Shown here one piece after another: positions 43,260 through 51,739 of a DNA stretch of 64,000 nucleotides. Every line of letters begins with the position of its first letter. Within the stretch, counting starts at the first letter, position 1. Both the position numbers and the translations under genes were made by a program. The DNA comes from DASUXY01 sp036377675 (GTDB lineage Bacteria; Bacillota; Bacilli; Bacillales; Amphibacillaceae). Where the stretch lies: NCBI GenBank assembly GCA_036377675.1, contig DASUXY010000026.1, positions 1-64,000 of the forward strand, given 5' to 3'. The notes under the pieces were generated by a model, which was not told the origin of the DNA, did no database searches, and saw only the letters and a list, made by a program, of their open reading frames with translations.

Positions 43260-44192
43260 TTAATCACCGAGAATTCCCTTCATAAAATGACTAATCGCAT
43301 TGATAATCTTTTTGAAAAAGTTTTCAACCTTTTGCCAAAAACCTTCGTCTGCCATTAAATCCTCTAACTTATTTTTTACCTTGGAAGAGATTTCATCTAA
43401 CTGATCTTTCACTTGATCAAAATCAATGTCTAACTCACGCATCTTTTCAAATAAATTAATGAGTAATTGACGGTCTTCGTCACTTAATGTAATTTCCAGC
43501 TTGTCTAATTGTTCTTTAACAATTCGTTCGACATCCTCTTTCGTTGCTGGATCTTGTTCCGCGATCGCTTTTTTTATTTCCGCCAACAACTCCGTAACTT
43601 TTTCATCGTTCATTCCTTCTTTTTTCGCAAGATCCGTTGCGACATCGAGTTCATCATTCGCAAGTTCCATCCGTTCTTTATCGAGCTCAGCACCGTCTAC
43701 GTCATACGCTTTATAAATCCCTGTTAAAGCGGAGTGGCCAGTCACTTTAACCGGTGAAGCTACAACTACCGTAGCGTTTTCTGCTCCAGCAGTTAAAAGA
43801 GCATTCGCATACATTTCACTCGTCACCTCGGTAATATTTTCCGGTGTGACAATGTTAATCGTTAATCCTTTTCCCTCTTCTTCTCGTGTAATCTTTGCAG
43901 AAGAGAACATTCTCGAGTTCGGGTTTCCGTTAATATAATGGGCGATATCTTGACCATCGACTGTATATTCATCAACATAACTTGGATCATCAACGCCTAA
44001 CAGTTTCCGTGTTTCATCTTTTTGAGCATCTGTCAGTGTATCACCTAAGACGACGATCGGTACTCCTAGTTTTTCATTAATAGCATCCGAATCATTCGCA
44101 AATCGGTCGACTGCAAAAGTAGGAGTCGTCATGCCGACGAACAGTGCCATAACTATTCCGCATAAAATCGTTCCGTATAGAAACCGTTTCAT
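43260..44192 (-). CDS. ypuA: Secreted DUF1002 protein (YpuA-like)
   Basis: This exported 310-residue protein has a signal peptide (cleavage after TFA, about residue 27) and a DUF1002 domain with PIVVLGDTLTDAQKDETRKL, LTINIVTPENITEVTSEMYA and NALLTAGAENATVVVASPVK. It matches B. subtilis YpuA, a protein of unknown function placed in the cell envelope. A long helical Glu/Lys-rich C-terminal half follows (about 180-290), ending in an amphipathic tail (FFKKIINAISHFMKGILGD). It lies between the two peptide transport loci but on its own transcript. Confidence 0.88.
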   Translation of the reverse strand: MKRFLYGTILCGIVMALFVGMTTPTFAVDRFANDSDAINEKLGVPIVVLGDTLTDAQKDETRKLLGVDDPSYVDEYTVDGQDIAHYINGNPNSRMFSSAKITREEEGKGLTINIVTPENITEVTSEMYANALLTAGAENATVVVASPVKVTGHSALTGIYKAYDVDGAELDKERMELANDELDVATDLAKKEGMNDEKVTELLAEIKKAIAEQDPATKEDVERIVKEQLDKLEITLSDEDRQLLINLFEKMRELDIDFDQVKDQLDEISSKVKNKLEDLMADEGFWQKVENFFKKIINAISHFMKGILGD

Positions 44193-44603
44193 AGTCGATA
44201 ACTCCTTTTCTTTTTATAATCTAAGCGATGCCTGTTTAATAATGAAAAAAGATTACTAACAACATATATATTATACCCTTTTTTTAGTTGTCTTGTGAAC
44301 ATATAAGTAGGATTTCATGAAAAAAATGTATTCAGCAATTAGAAATACGACTCTTTTTAGCATCGGTTCACCAGAACGGCATGCATAAAGAAATCATCTG
44401 AAACGATGATACCATCACTCTCTTTATTAAAAAAACAGACCGTATTAGTACGAGAACGTACAAACGCCCACCGATGGTCAGTTGACTGGTAGGCGTCATT
44501 TATGAATTAAAATGAATTTATCGTGAAGTTTATCATGAGGATAGTTTCGTTAAACGAAGGAAGACAGACACCCTCCATCTTCTTGGATGTCTGTCTTGAT
44601 GAT
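44193..44603. other. Intergenic region between ypuA and the second peptide-binding gene
   Basis: About 410 bases. It holds a probable terminator at 44561-44600 and a long perfect-looking inverted repeat ACGCCTACCAGTCAACT/GACCATCGGTGGGCGT at about 44465-44500 without a T tract. No ORF. Confidence 0.5.
44561..44600 (-). terminator. Hairpin directly after the peptide-binding gene stop
   Basis: On the minus strand AAGACAGACATCC pairs with GGGTGTCTGTCTT across a 12-base loop. A T-poor tail (CCTTCGTTT) makes terminator strength uncertain. Confidence 0.55.
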
Positions 44604-46208
44604 TTACTCTTCAATATATACTTCTTGTAAATCAAAAACGTCTGTTGGTAATGTCTTTAATCCTTTCACTTTGTCACTCACACCATATAAGAACTCCTGA
44701 TGGTGAATATAGAGCATTGGGGCAATATCTGCTAGCATTTCTTGTGCTTCTTTATACAACCCTAATCGTTGATCTGGATCCGATTCTTGACGTGCATCTT
44801 CTAGAATTTTGTCTAAGTCATCGTCTTTCGTGAATGTACGGTTTCCGGGGTCTCCAACATTTTCGGAGTGGAAAAGTGGATAAAGGGCATAATCCGCATC
44901 ACCCGTTACTGTAGACCAGCCGAGGACGAACATGTCATGCTTTCCTTCAGCTGTTTGCTCAAGATAGGAACCCCACTCAAGCGTTTCTATTTCTACTTCA
45001 ATGCCAAACTCCTCCAGTTGTGCTTGAATGTTTGTAGCCATATCGACACGTTCACGTTGATCATTTGTCCATAGTGTTGTTTTAAAGCCGTCTTCATAGC
45101 CTGCTTCTTTTAACAACTCTTTCGCTTTGTCTGGATCATATTCTAAACCATCGACACTTTCGTCATAACCTAATACGTCTGGTGCTAACGGTCCGGTCGC
45201 TGGAATTCCTACTCCATCATAAATACCGTCGATAATTTGATCCTTATCGATCGCCATGTTAATCGCTTGACGCACTTTTGGGTCGTCAAACGGTTCTTTT
45301 TCCATATTAAAACCGACATAGGATAAACTTACACTGGGCTGCTTATGGACAAACAGTCCCTCCGTGTTCTCAACTTGATCGACATCAGACGGACTTAATG
45401 GGTCGGAAATGTGTGCATCCTCAGTCTCAAGTTCGGCAACACGCGTCAAATCTTCTTCAACGACTTTAAAGGTAACCGAATCGAGTAAAGCATTGTCTCC
45501 CCAATAATCTTCGTTTTTCACAAGGCGAACTTGTTCACCTGGCGTCCATTCATCGAATTTGAAATAGCTCGTACCAACAGGATTCTTATTAACGACAGAA
45601 CCTGGTTCCTTTCCATCTTCCATCGCCGCATAATCTTCCTCAATAACATCTAAAGAGACCATGGAGCCACCTCTATGGGCTAAATGTGCTGGTAATGGCG
45701 CAAATGGAAATTCAGTCTTAAATCTTACTGTATAATCATCAACGACTTCAACTTCTTCAATCATCGTGTATAAAAATGCAACCGGAGAAGCGACATCTTC
45801 ATCAAGGACTCGTTCAATATTTGCTTTTACGACTTCAGCATTGAAGTCTGATCCATCATGGAATTTTACCCCTTCACGAAGTTTGAACTCCCATATGTCG
45901 TCTTCAACAGCGTCCCAGCTTTCGGCAAGTCCTGGTTGAAGCTCCATATCTTCGTCTTGGTAAACGAGTGTTTCATAGATATTTTCCTGAACTTTACTGG
46001 ATGGAGCATCATTTTCACCCGCAGGATCTAATGTAACGATATCAGCGTGTTCTGCAATGACAAGGTCGCCACCCTTATCACCAGGTTTTTCAGTCTTACC
46101 ATCATCTGCAACATCTTCATCTGGGTCGCCTGCGCAAGCGACGAGAGTGAAGCTAAGCATGACGAGTAAAGCAATTAGTGAAAAGAATGACTTTTTTGAT
46201 AGTTTCAC
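44604..46208 (-). CDS. Peptide/glutathione-type ABC substrate-binding lipoprotein
   Basis: This 534-residue SBP_bac_5 lipoprotein has lipobox LVAC (Cys25), then an acidic linker. Typical family segments are WEFKLREGVKFHDGSDFNAE, NPVGTSYFKFDEWTPGEQ, FDDPKVRQAINMAIDKDQII and FVLGWSTVTGDADYALYPLF. The last resembles DppA/GsiB-type dipeptide or glutathione binders more than OppA. The start is GTG 46208, 8 bases after GGGGGG. It is transcribed away from the permease/ATPase genes at 46589-50549, with which it almost certainly forms one importer, and has its own promoter at 46280-46308. Confidence 0.9.
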   Translation of the reverse strand: MKLSKKSFFSLIALLVMLSFTLVACAGDPDEDVADDGKTEKPGDKGGDLVIAEHADIVTLDPAGENDAPSSKVQENIYETLVYQDEDMELQPGLAESWDAVEDDIWEFKLREGVKFHDGSDFNAEVVKANIERVLDEDVASPVAFLYTMIEEVEVVDDYTVRFKTEFPFAPLPAHLAHRGGSMVSLDVIEEDYAAMEDGKEPGSVVNKNPVGTSYFKFDEWTPGEQVRLVKNEDYWGDNALLDSVTFKVVEEDLTRVAELETEDAHISDPLSPSDVDQVENTEGLFVHKQPSVSLSYVGFNMEKEPFDDPKVRQAINMAIDKDQIIDGIYDGVGIPATGPLAPDVLGYDESVDGLEYDPDKAKELLKEAGYEDGFKTTLWTNDQRERVDMATNIQAQLEEFGIEVEIETLEWGSYLEQTAEGKHDMFVLGWSTVTGDADYALYPLFHSENVGDPGNRTFTKDDDLDKILEDARQESDPDQRLGLYKEAQEMLADIAPMLYIHHQEFLYGVSDKVKGLKTLPTDVFDLQEVYIEE

Positions 46209-46279
46209 GATCCATACCCCCCATATTTTTGTTATTTCACTCTATTTATCGAGTAAAATAAAGATTGAACCCCTAATTT

Positions 46280-46308
46280 AATATACCTAAAAAAAGTAAA
46301 AATTACAA
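46280..46308 (-). promoter_or_regulatory. Promoter of the peptide-binding lipoprotein gene
   Basis: On the minus strand TTGTAA and TATATT are separated by 17 bases, ending about 70 bases before the GTG start. Confidence 0.6.
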
Positions 46309-46328
46309 GATACTACCCTTTGTTGATA

Positions 46329-46356
46329 TTGTAAAATGATACAAAGATGATATAAT
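46329..46356 (+). promoter_or_regulatory. Promoter of the permease/ATPase genes
   Basis: TTGTAA (46329-46334) and TATAAT (46351-46356) are spaced by 16 bases. Confidence 0.5.
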
Positions 46357-46588
46357 TAGTTATAGTATATTGGGTGTATTTTATGATCATCCGGCAATAC
46401 GATTGGCAGAAAAAAAACTGTATTTGGGTATAAAGACTTAACTCGAATGCCTAATCTACTATTCTTTTATTACTGTTAATACCACGGTTACGTAGAAAAC
46501 TTTGGTGGATTTCCGTATTTAAATCCAATCTAAACGACTGGATCAAAAAGAGAATAATGATTCTGTTGAGAAAGGATGTAATCAGATC

Positions 46589-47485
46589 ATGAGGGAACCA
46601 GCAACTGAAATGATATCAATAGAAAAGAAGCCTGCGAATCCTTTAATTCAAACTTGGAAAATCTTTTTTAAAAAGTTACGAAAAAACAGGGCCGCTATGG
46701 TGGGCGGTTTTTTTATCGTGTTTTTTATCATTACAGCGATCGTCGGACCGTACTTTACACCGTATGCACCGGAGACGACCGATGTCGTTAATAAATTAGC
46801 GCCACCTTCAGCCGATCACTGGTTTGGCACTGACCATCACGGTAGAGATATTTTTTCACGCATCATTCATGGAATGTCAATTACGCTTTATGTCGGATTT
46901 GCTTCCGTTATATTAGGTGCGACAGTTGGTGTCGTGTTAGGAATTATTTCTGGTTATTATGGTGGGCGGATCGATACAATTATTATGAGAACGATGGACG
47001 TATTATTAGCTTTTCCAGGAATTTTATTAGCATTAGCCATTGTTAGTGTTCTCGGTGGAAGCTTGCAAAACGTCATTATTGCCGTTGCCATTTCATCAGT
47101 ACCTGTTTTTGCTCGGATTGTGAGAGGATCTACGTTAGCTGTTAAACAATTAGAATATATTGATGCTGTCCGAGCATTAGGTGCGAGTGATTTTCGGATC
47201 ATTTTCAAACATATTTTACCGAACGTTTCTTCACCGATTATTGTCCAAGCAACGTTAAGTATTGCGACAGCAATCTTATCTGCAAGTGGTCTTTCCTTCC
47301 TTGGACTTGGTGCTCAACCACCGACTCCTGAATGGGGAGCAATGCTCAGCGATGGGCGTAACTACTTATATAATGCCCCACACGTTGCCCTTTATCCTGG
47401 AATTATGATCGTTCTTATCGTCTTGGCGTTTAATATACTTGGGGACGGATTAAGAGATGCACTTGATCCAAAAATGAAAAACTAA
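46589..47485 (+). CDS. Peptide ABC transporter permease (DppC/GsiD type)
   Basis: This is a 298-residue membrane subunit with six segments. The N-terminal OppC_N part has LRKNRAAMVGGFFIVFFIIT, then ADHWFGTDHHGRDIFSRIIH. The EAA loop is YIDAVRALGASDFRIIFKHI, and FLGLGAQPPTPEWGAML lies near the end. Unusually the DppC-type gene comes before the DppB-type gene. A purine-rich AAAGGA is about 12 bases before the ATG. It is the first gene of a four-gene operon that runs opposite to its binding protein. Confidence 0.92.
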   Translation: MREPATEMISIEKKPANPLIQTWKIFFKKLRKNRAAMVGGFFIVFFIITAIVGPYFTPYAPETTDVVNKLAPPSADHWFGTDHHGRDIFSRIIHGMSITLYVGFASVILGATVGVVLGIISGYYGGRIDTIIMRTMDVLLAFPGILLALAIVSVLGGSLQNVIIAVAISSVPVFARIVRGSTLAVKQLEYIDAVRALGASDFRIIFKHILPNVSSPIIVQATLSIATAILSASGLSFLGLGAQPPTPEWGAMLSDGRNYLYNAPHVALYPGIMIVLIVLAFNILGDGLRDALDPKMKN

Positions 47486-47501
47486 CGAAGGGGTGCAATG
47501 C

Positions 47502-48458
47502 ATGCTTACTTATATTATTAGACGTTTACTACAAACCATACCCGTCATTATTGGGGTTTCTTTAATTGTTTTTAGTTTGATGCACCTAATTCCAGGCGAT
47601 CCAGCTCAAATCATGGCTGGTGAAAGTGCACCTAAGGAGCAAGTCGAAAACATACGGGAACGGTTAGGTTTAAACGATTCATACCCCGTACAGTATTGGA
47701 ATTATATTCGTGATGCCGCTAAGGGGGACCTCGGAAGCTCGATTCGAAGCGGACGGGACGTTACAGAAGAAATTGGTGGACGCTTTTGGGTGACTGTCGA
47801 ATTAGCGATTTACAGTACAGCGTTAAGTGTCTTTCTCGGTTTAATTGCTGGAATCGTCTCGGCCACTAAAAAGTATTCGTGGCAAGACGTCACGCTGATG
47901 GTTCTTGCACTCTTTGGACTATCGATGCCGAACTTCTGGCTCGGATTAATGTTGATTAAATGGTTTGCGATCGGTTTTGATTTACCATCTTGGATTCCAT
48001 TTATTGAAAATACAAGTTGGTTTAAACCATCAGGCTGGGGAAGCTTTCAACAAGTCGTTTTACCAGTCATAACACTTGGAACTGGGGGAGCTGCTATTAT
48101 TGCCCGAATGACGAGATCGAGTATGCTTGAAGTCATTGACCAAGACTACATTCGAACAGCTCGTGCAAAAGGGGCAAAAGAAAGAGTCGTTATTTATCGA
48201 CACGCCTTAAAAAACGCCTTAATTCCAGTAGTAACCGTTGTCGGACTCCAATTTGGAGCACTGTTAGGTGGAGCTGTTTTGACAGAGACCGTTTTTGCCA
48301 TCAATGGGCTCGGAAAATTAATTATCGATGCCATTCAGGCTCGTGACTTCCCAGTTGTCCAAGGCTCTGTTCTCGTCGTATCACTGCTCTTCGTTCTCGT
48401 CAATATGATTGTGGATATCACGTATCGTTACTTGAATAAGCGAATTGACTTAAATTAG
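47502..48458 (+). CDS. Peptide ABC transporter permease (DppB/GsiC type)
   Basis: This 318-residue permease subunit has six membrane segments: the N-terminal TYIIRRLLQTIPVIIGVSLI with HLIPGDPAQIMAGESAPKEQ, EAA motif YIRTARAKGAKERVVIYRHA, and VFAINGLGKLIIDAIQARDF. Together with the preceding gene it forms the channel. ATG 47502 is chosen (6 bases after GAAGGGGTG); the GTG at 47493 is part of that RBS. It begins only 16 bases after the first permease stop, so the two are co-translated from one mRNA. Confidence 0.92.
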   Translation: MLTYIIRRLLQTIPVIIGVSLIVFSLMHLIPGDPAQIMAGESAPKEQVENIRERLGLNDSYPVQYWNYIRDAAKGDLGSSIRSGRDVTEEIGGRFWVTVELAIYSTALSVFLGLIAGIVSATKKYSWQDVTLMVLALFGLSMPNFWLGLMLIKWFAIGFDLPSWIPFIENTSWFKPSGWGSFQQVVLPVITLGTGGAAIIARMTRSSMLEVIDQDYIRTARAKGAKERVVIYRHALKNALIPVVTVVGLQFGALLGGAVLTETVFAINGLGKLIIDAIQARDFPVVQGSVLVVSLLFVLVNMIVDITYRYLNKRIDLN

Positions 48459-48520
48459 TCATATGGGTCGTTTCTTAACATGATAGTTGAAAAGACCGCT
48501 TACTTGAAAGGTGTGAAACT

Positions 48521-49558
48521 ATGGTCACCAAATCAGATTCAACAGAGAACATTTTAGAAATTAATGATTTAAGAACTTCCTTTTTTACAGAGGATTTAGA
48601 AGTAAAAGCCGTTGACGGCGTATCATTTACAATACCAAAAGGTAAAACTGTCGGACTCGTTGGTGAATCAGGATCCGGAAAAAGTATTACTTCTTTATCG
48701 ATTCTCCAACTCGTCGATGCTCCTGGAAAAATCGTCGGTGGTGAAATTAATTTTAAAGGTGAAAATCTACTTGATAAATCAGAAGCAGAAATGCGAAAAA
48801 TTCGTGGTAAAGAGATCTCGATGGTTTTCCAAGAACCAATGACATCGTTAAACCCAACATATACGGTCGGCCAGCAAATTGGTGAATCATTTATGATCCA
48901 TGATAAGGTAAGCAAAAAGGAAGCGTATAAACGCTCATTAGAGATGTTAAAACTCGTCGGCATCCCTTCCCCAGAAAAGCGTATCGATCAATATCCGCAC
49001 GAACTATCTGGTGGAATGAGACAGCGTGTGATGATTGCTATTGCTCTCGCTGGTAATCCTGAATTGCTAATCGCTGATGAACCGACGACAGCACTTGACG
49101 TAACGATTCAAGCGCAAATCTTAGAGCTGATTAAAGATTTACAAGAGCGATTGAATATGTCTGTTTTACTCATTACCCATGACTTAGGTGTCGTAGCGGA
49201 AACATGTGACTACGTCGCCGTCATGTACAGTGGAAAAATCGTCGAATATGCGGACGTACGATCTATTTTTAACAATCCACAACATCCATATACGGTAGGC
49301 TTAATTCATTCTCTTCCGCCGCATGATCGGGATATCGAAGGAGATTTACCTGTAATTAAAGGTGCCGTACCAAGCCCTAGTGAAATGCCAGAAGGGTGTC
49401 GATTTGCACCCCGCTGTCCATTTGCTAGCGAGATTTGCAACACGTTACCACAGTTGAAGACGGATGAACGAGGTAACCAAGTGAGATGCTGGATTTATAC
49501 AGACGAATGGGATGGGGATCCGGAGGTGAATGTACGTGAAAAAGAAAGAACTTCTTAA
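48521..49558 (+). CDS. Peptide ABC transporter ATPase (DppD type)
   Basis: This 345-residue ATPase has Walker A GESGSGKS (48-55), signature LSGGM (162-166), Walker B LLIADEP (182-188), LITHDLGVVAETCDY, and the C-terminal oligo_HPY domain with CRFAPRCPFASEIC. AAAGGTGTG lies 8 bases before the ATG. It follows the permeases after 62 bases, and its end overlaps the next ATPase gene by 23 bases, an overlap that argues for coupled translation. It energises uptake by the adjacent permeases. Confidence 0.93.
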   Translation: MVTKSDSTENILEINDLRTSFFTEDLEVKAVDGVSFTIPKGKTVGLVGESGSGKSITSLSILQLVDAPGKIVGGEINFKGENLLDKSEAEMRKIRGKEISMVFQEPMTSLNPTYTVGQQIGESFMIHDKVSKKEAYKRSLEMLKLVGIPSPEKRIDQYPHELSGGMRQRVMIAIALAGNPELLIADEPTTALDVTIQAQILELIKDLQERLNMSVLLITHDLGVVAETCDYVAVMYSGKIVEYADVRSIFNNPQHPYTVGLIHSLPPHDRDIEGDLPVIKGAVPSPSEMPEGCRFAPRCPFASEICNTLPQLKTDERGNQVRCWIYTDEWDGDPEVNVREKERTS

Positions 49559-50549
49559 AGTAAAAGACCTCAAACAATACTTTCCGATTAAAGGAGGGCT
49601 CCTCGGCCGAACAGTAAATGTTGTGAAGGCCGTTGACGGGATTTCTTTTATTGTTTATGAAGGTGAAACTCTTAGCATCGTCGGTGAATCAGGCTGTGGA
49701 AAGTCAACAACAGGAAGAGCCATCTTACGTCTTGATGAACCGACGAGTGGCGAAATCGAATTTGATGGTGAAAACCTCTTGGCATTGAATAAGCGACAAA
49801 TGCGCAAAAAAAGAAAAGATTTACAAGTCATTTTCCAAGATCCGTATGGGTCGCTAAACCCGAGACAAACGATTCGGCAAATTCTTACTGAAGCGATGGA
49901 GATTCAAAATTCGGTGCCAAAAAAAGAACGGCCCCAACGAATTTTAGAATTAATGAAAACAGTCGGCTTAAATGCTCAGCAAATCGATCGCTTCCCACAT
50001 GAGTTTAGTGGTGGGCAACGTCAACGAGTTGGGATTGCTCGTGCTTTATCGGTAAACCCAAAATTAATAATCGCAGATGAAGCTGTCTCAGCTCTGGATG
50101 TGTCGATTCAAGCCCAAGTGATTAACTTACTGAAAAAATTACAGCGTGATTTTAAACTGACATATTTATTCATTTCCCATGACTTAGGTGTTGTCCGTCA
50201 CATATCTGATCGAATTATCGTTATGTATTTAGGAAAAATCGTCGAGATTGCTAATAAAAAAGATTTATTTACGAGCCCTAAACATCCGTATACAAAATCG
50301 CTTCTTTCCGCTATTCCGAGTATCGACCCAGATAAGAAAAAAGAACGGATTATTTTAAAAGGAGACGTACCTTCTCCCATCGATCCTCCAACAGGTTGCC
50401 GGTTCCATACGCGCTGTCCATTTGCAACGGAAAAATGTGCAGCTGAAGAACCGGTATTACAACAGGAGGAAAGCATGAAAGAAGGACATCAAGCCGCTTG
50501 CCATTATATAGAAGAAATTGAAGCGGGACTCCATCAACCGACACGTTAA
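49536..50549 (+). CDS. Peptide ABC transporter ATPase (DppF type)
   Basis: This is the second ATPase, 337 residues from GTG 49536, which sits 9 bases after GGAGG; the ATG at 49530 is too close to that RBS. Walker A is GESGCGKS (50-57) and the signature is FSGGQ (157-161). Walker B reads LIIADEAVSALD, with Ala replacing the usual Pro after DE while the catalytic Glu is kept. The oligo_HPY domain has CRFHTRCPFATEKC. It ends the operon at the terminator 50557-50592. Confidence 0.92.
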   Translation: MKKKELLKVKDLKQYFPIKGGLLGRTVNVVKAVDGISFIVYEGETLSIVGESGCGKSTTGRAILRLDEPTSGEIEFDGENLLALNKRQMRKKRKDLQVIFQDPYGSLNPRQTIRQILTEAMEIQNSVPKKERPQRILELMKTVGLNAQQIDRFPHEFSGGQRQRVGIARALSVNPKLIIADEAVSALDVSIQAQVINLLKKLQRDFKLTYLFISHDLGVVRHISDRIIVMYLGKIVEIANKKDLFTSPKHPYTKSLLSAIPSIDPDKKKERIILKGDVPSPIDPPTGCRFHTRCPFATEKCAAEEPVLQQEESMKEGHQAACHYIEEIEAGLHQPTR

Positions 50550-50556
50550 TGACAAC

Positions 50557-50592
50557 AAAACGCTCTCAGACTCCATACTGAGGCGTTTTTTA
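50557..50592 (+). terminator. Rho-independent terminator of the peptide importer operon
   Basis: AAAACGCCTCAG-type stem (AAAACGCTCTCAG with CTGAGGCGTTTT, one bulge) around 8 bases is followed by TTTTTT. Confidence 0.85.
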
Positions 50593-50746
50593 TATACATA
50601 TTCTTTGCCGATTGGGATATTTCCTGTAACCAATCGTCATACATGCATTTTGATTGCTTCAACAGTCGCGATATGTTACATAATAACTGATCGACACTAG
50701 AAGCCGTATGTGACATGATTCCACCTCTAGAAAGAAGGGATGTAGC

Positions 50747-50998
50747 ATGAAGGGACTCGTCATGATTGAAGTATGTGAAGGAAATGAATTAAATACACTT
50801 GACATCGAAGATATTTTGGAAAGTGAATATCCAGAAGTCGCTGTCTTAATCAATGAGTGTCTATCTTTTTGTGGATTGTGCCGTGTCAGACCGTTTGCAC
50901 TCGTGAACAATAAACGAGTTTTTGGAAAAACACGTGAAGATTGCTTGAACAACATTTACAAAGCTATTAAAAAAGAACTAGCTACACTCCAGTCATAA
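50747..50998 (+). CDS. DUF1450 family protein (YuzB-like)
   Basis: This 83-residue protein has the DUF1450 cysteine motif ECLSFCGLCRVRPFALVNNK, as in YuzB, and a C-terminal helix KTREDCLNNIYKAIKKELAT. Three Cys in CxxxxCGLC suggest metal or Fe-S binding or redox chemistry, but no function is established. AGAAGGGATG lies upstream of the ATG; the ORF could also start at the internal ATG (MIEVCEG). A terminator overlaps its end. It stands alone between the peptide importer and ridA. Confidence 0.8.
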   Translation: MKGLVMIEVCEGNELNTLDIEDILESEYPEVAVLINECLSFCGLCRVRPFALVNNKRVFGKTREDCLNNIYKAIKKELATLQS

Positions 50999-51017
50999 CT
51001 AGTTCTTTCTTTTTTAC
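50972..51017 (+). terminator. Terminator overlapping the DUF1450 stop
   Basis: AAAGAACTAG pairs with CTAGTTCTTT across 17 bases and is followed by CTTTTTT. Confidence 0.75.
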
Positions 51018-51075
51018 TCTATTTACAAACATTTTGCCGATCTTATGTAGACGTCTTCTTTTTCCCCTTCGTTCC

Positions 51076-51453
51076 CTATTTCTTATGAGCAATGACATCC
51101 ATTTCTACGAGAACATCTTTCGGTAAACGACTGACTTCAACGGTCGCTCGCGCTGGATAAGGTTGTTGTAAATATGATCCATAAATGTCATTGACGAGTG
51201 TAAAGTCATCCATCGATGATAAAAAGATCGTAAATTTGACGACTTGTGAAAAGTCAGTACCTGCTTTTTTTAAAATGGCTTGTAAATTGGCTAACACTTG
51301 TTTCGTCTGTGCTTCAACTCCTTCAACGACTTCACCTGTTTCAGGTTGAATCCCAATCTGTCCTGATACGAAAACAAAATCACCCGCTTCAATCGCTTGT
51401 GAATATGGACCAATCGCCGCTGGGGCTTGATCTGTATGAATTTCTTTTAACAT
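51076..51453 (-). CDS. ridA: RidA family enamine/imine deaminase
   Basis: RidA hydrolyses reactive 2-aminoacrylate and related imines formed by PLP enzymes to ketoacids and ammonia. The 125-residue protein shows AIGPYSQAIEAGDFVFVSGQ, GVEAQTKQVLANLQAILKKAG, and the C-terminal PARATVEVSRLPKDVLVEMD with the catalytic Arg. It forms trimers in the cytoplasm; the length is typical. GAGGAGG precedes the ATG. It matches B. subtilis YabJ-type proteins, although here it is not in a pur or spoVG context. Confidence 0.93.
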   Translation of the reverse strand: MLKEIHTDQAPAAIGPYSQAIEAGDFVFVSGQIGIQPETGEVVEGVEAQTKQVLANLQAILKKAGTDFSQVVKFTIFLSSMDDFTLVNDIYGSYLQQPYPARATVEVSRLPKDVLVEMDVIAHKK

Positions 51454-51604
51454 TTCATTTTCCTCCTCATCATAGTCATTCTCTCTTTAGCATTCGATAG
51501 TTAATTATTTCTATCATAACACGTCTTGGATTCATATGCTCTTCTTCTCTTCCAATCTTCGCCCGCCCATGTCTTTATGCGTAACCACAATACTAACATG
51601 AGCA

Positions 51605-51728
51605 TTATCCACATGATGATCCGATAAGAAGAGCGTTTTTTACTATATTTAGCATTTAAAAAGAGATTTTATACTAAATATAGAGTTATCCTCACAATTA
51701 TCCACAATCTGTGGATAATTTATTCACA
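51605..51728. promoter_or_regulatory. Cluster of DnaA boxes with A+T-rich inverted repeat
   Basis: Four sites match the DnaA box TTATNCACA exactly: TTATCCACA at 51605-51613 and 51698-51706, its inverse TGTGGATAA at 51710-51718, and TTATTCACA at 51720-51728. A one-mismatch copy TTATCCTCA is at 51686-51694. Between the first and the rest is an A+T-rich stretch holding a 10-base inverted repeat, CTATATTTAG (51643-51652) and CTAAATATAG (51674-51683). No dnaA, dnaN or plasmid rep gene is nearby, so this resembles a chromosomal DnaA-binding cluster rather than oriC. Confidence 0.7.
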
Positions 51729-51739
51729 GAACTCACAAC

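Larger units (their letters stand above)
46209..46588. other. Divergent regulatory region of the second peptide importer
   Basis: It contains two promoters (46280-46308 minus, 46329-46356 plus) whose -35 regions are about 20 bases apart. The plus transcript then has a leader of about 225 bases before the first permease. The leader holds a 16-codon frame (46383-46433, MIIRQYDWQKKNCIWV) without a good RBS. No known riboswitch was recognised. Confidence 0.5.
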
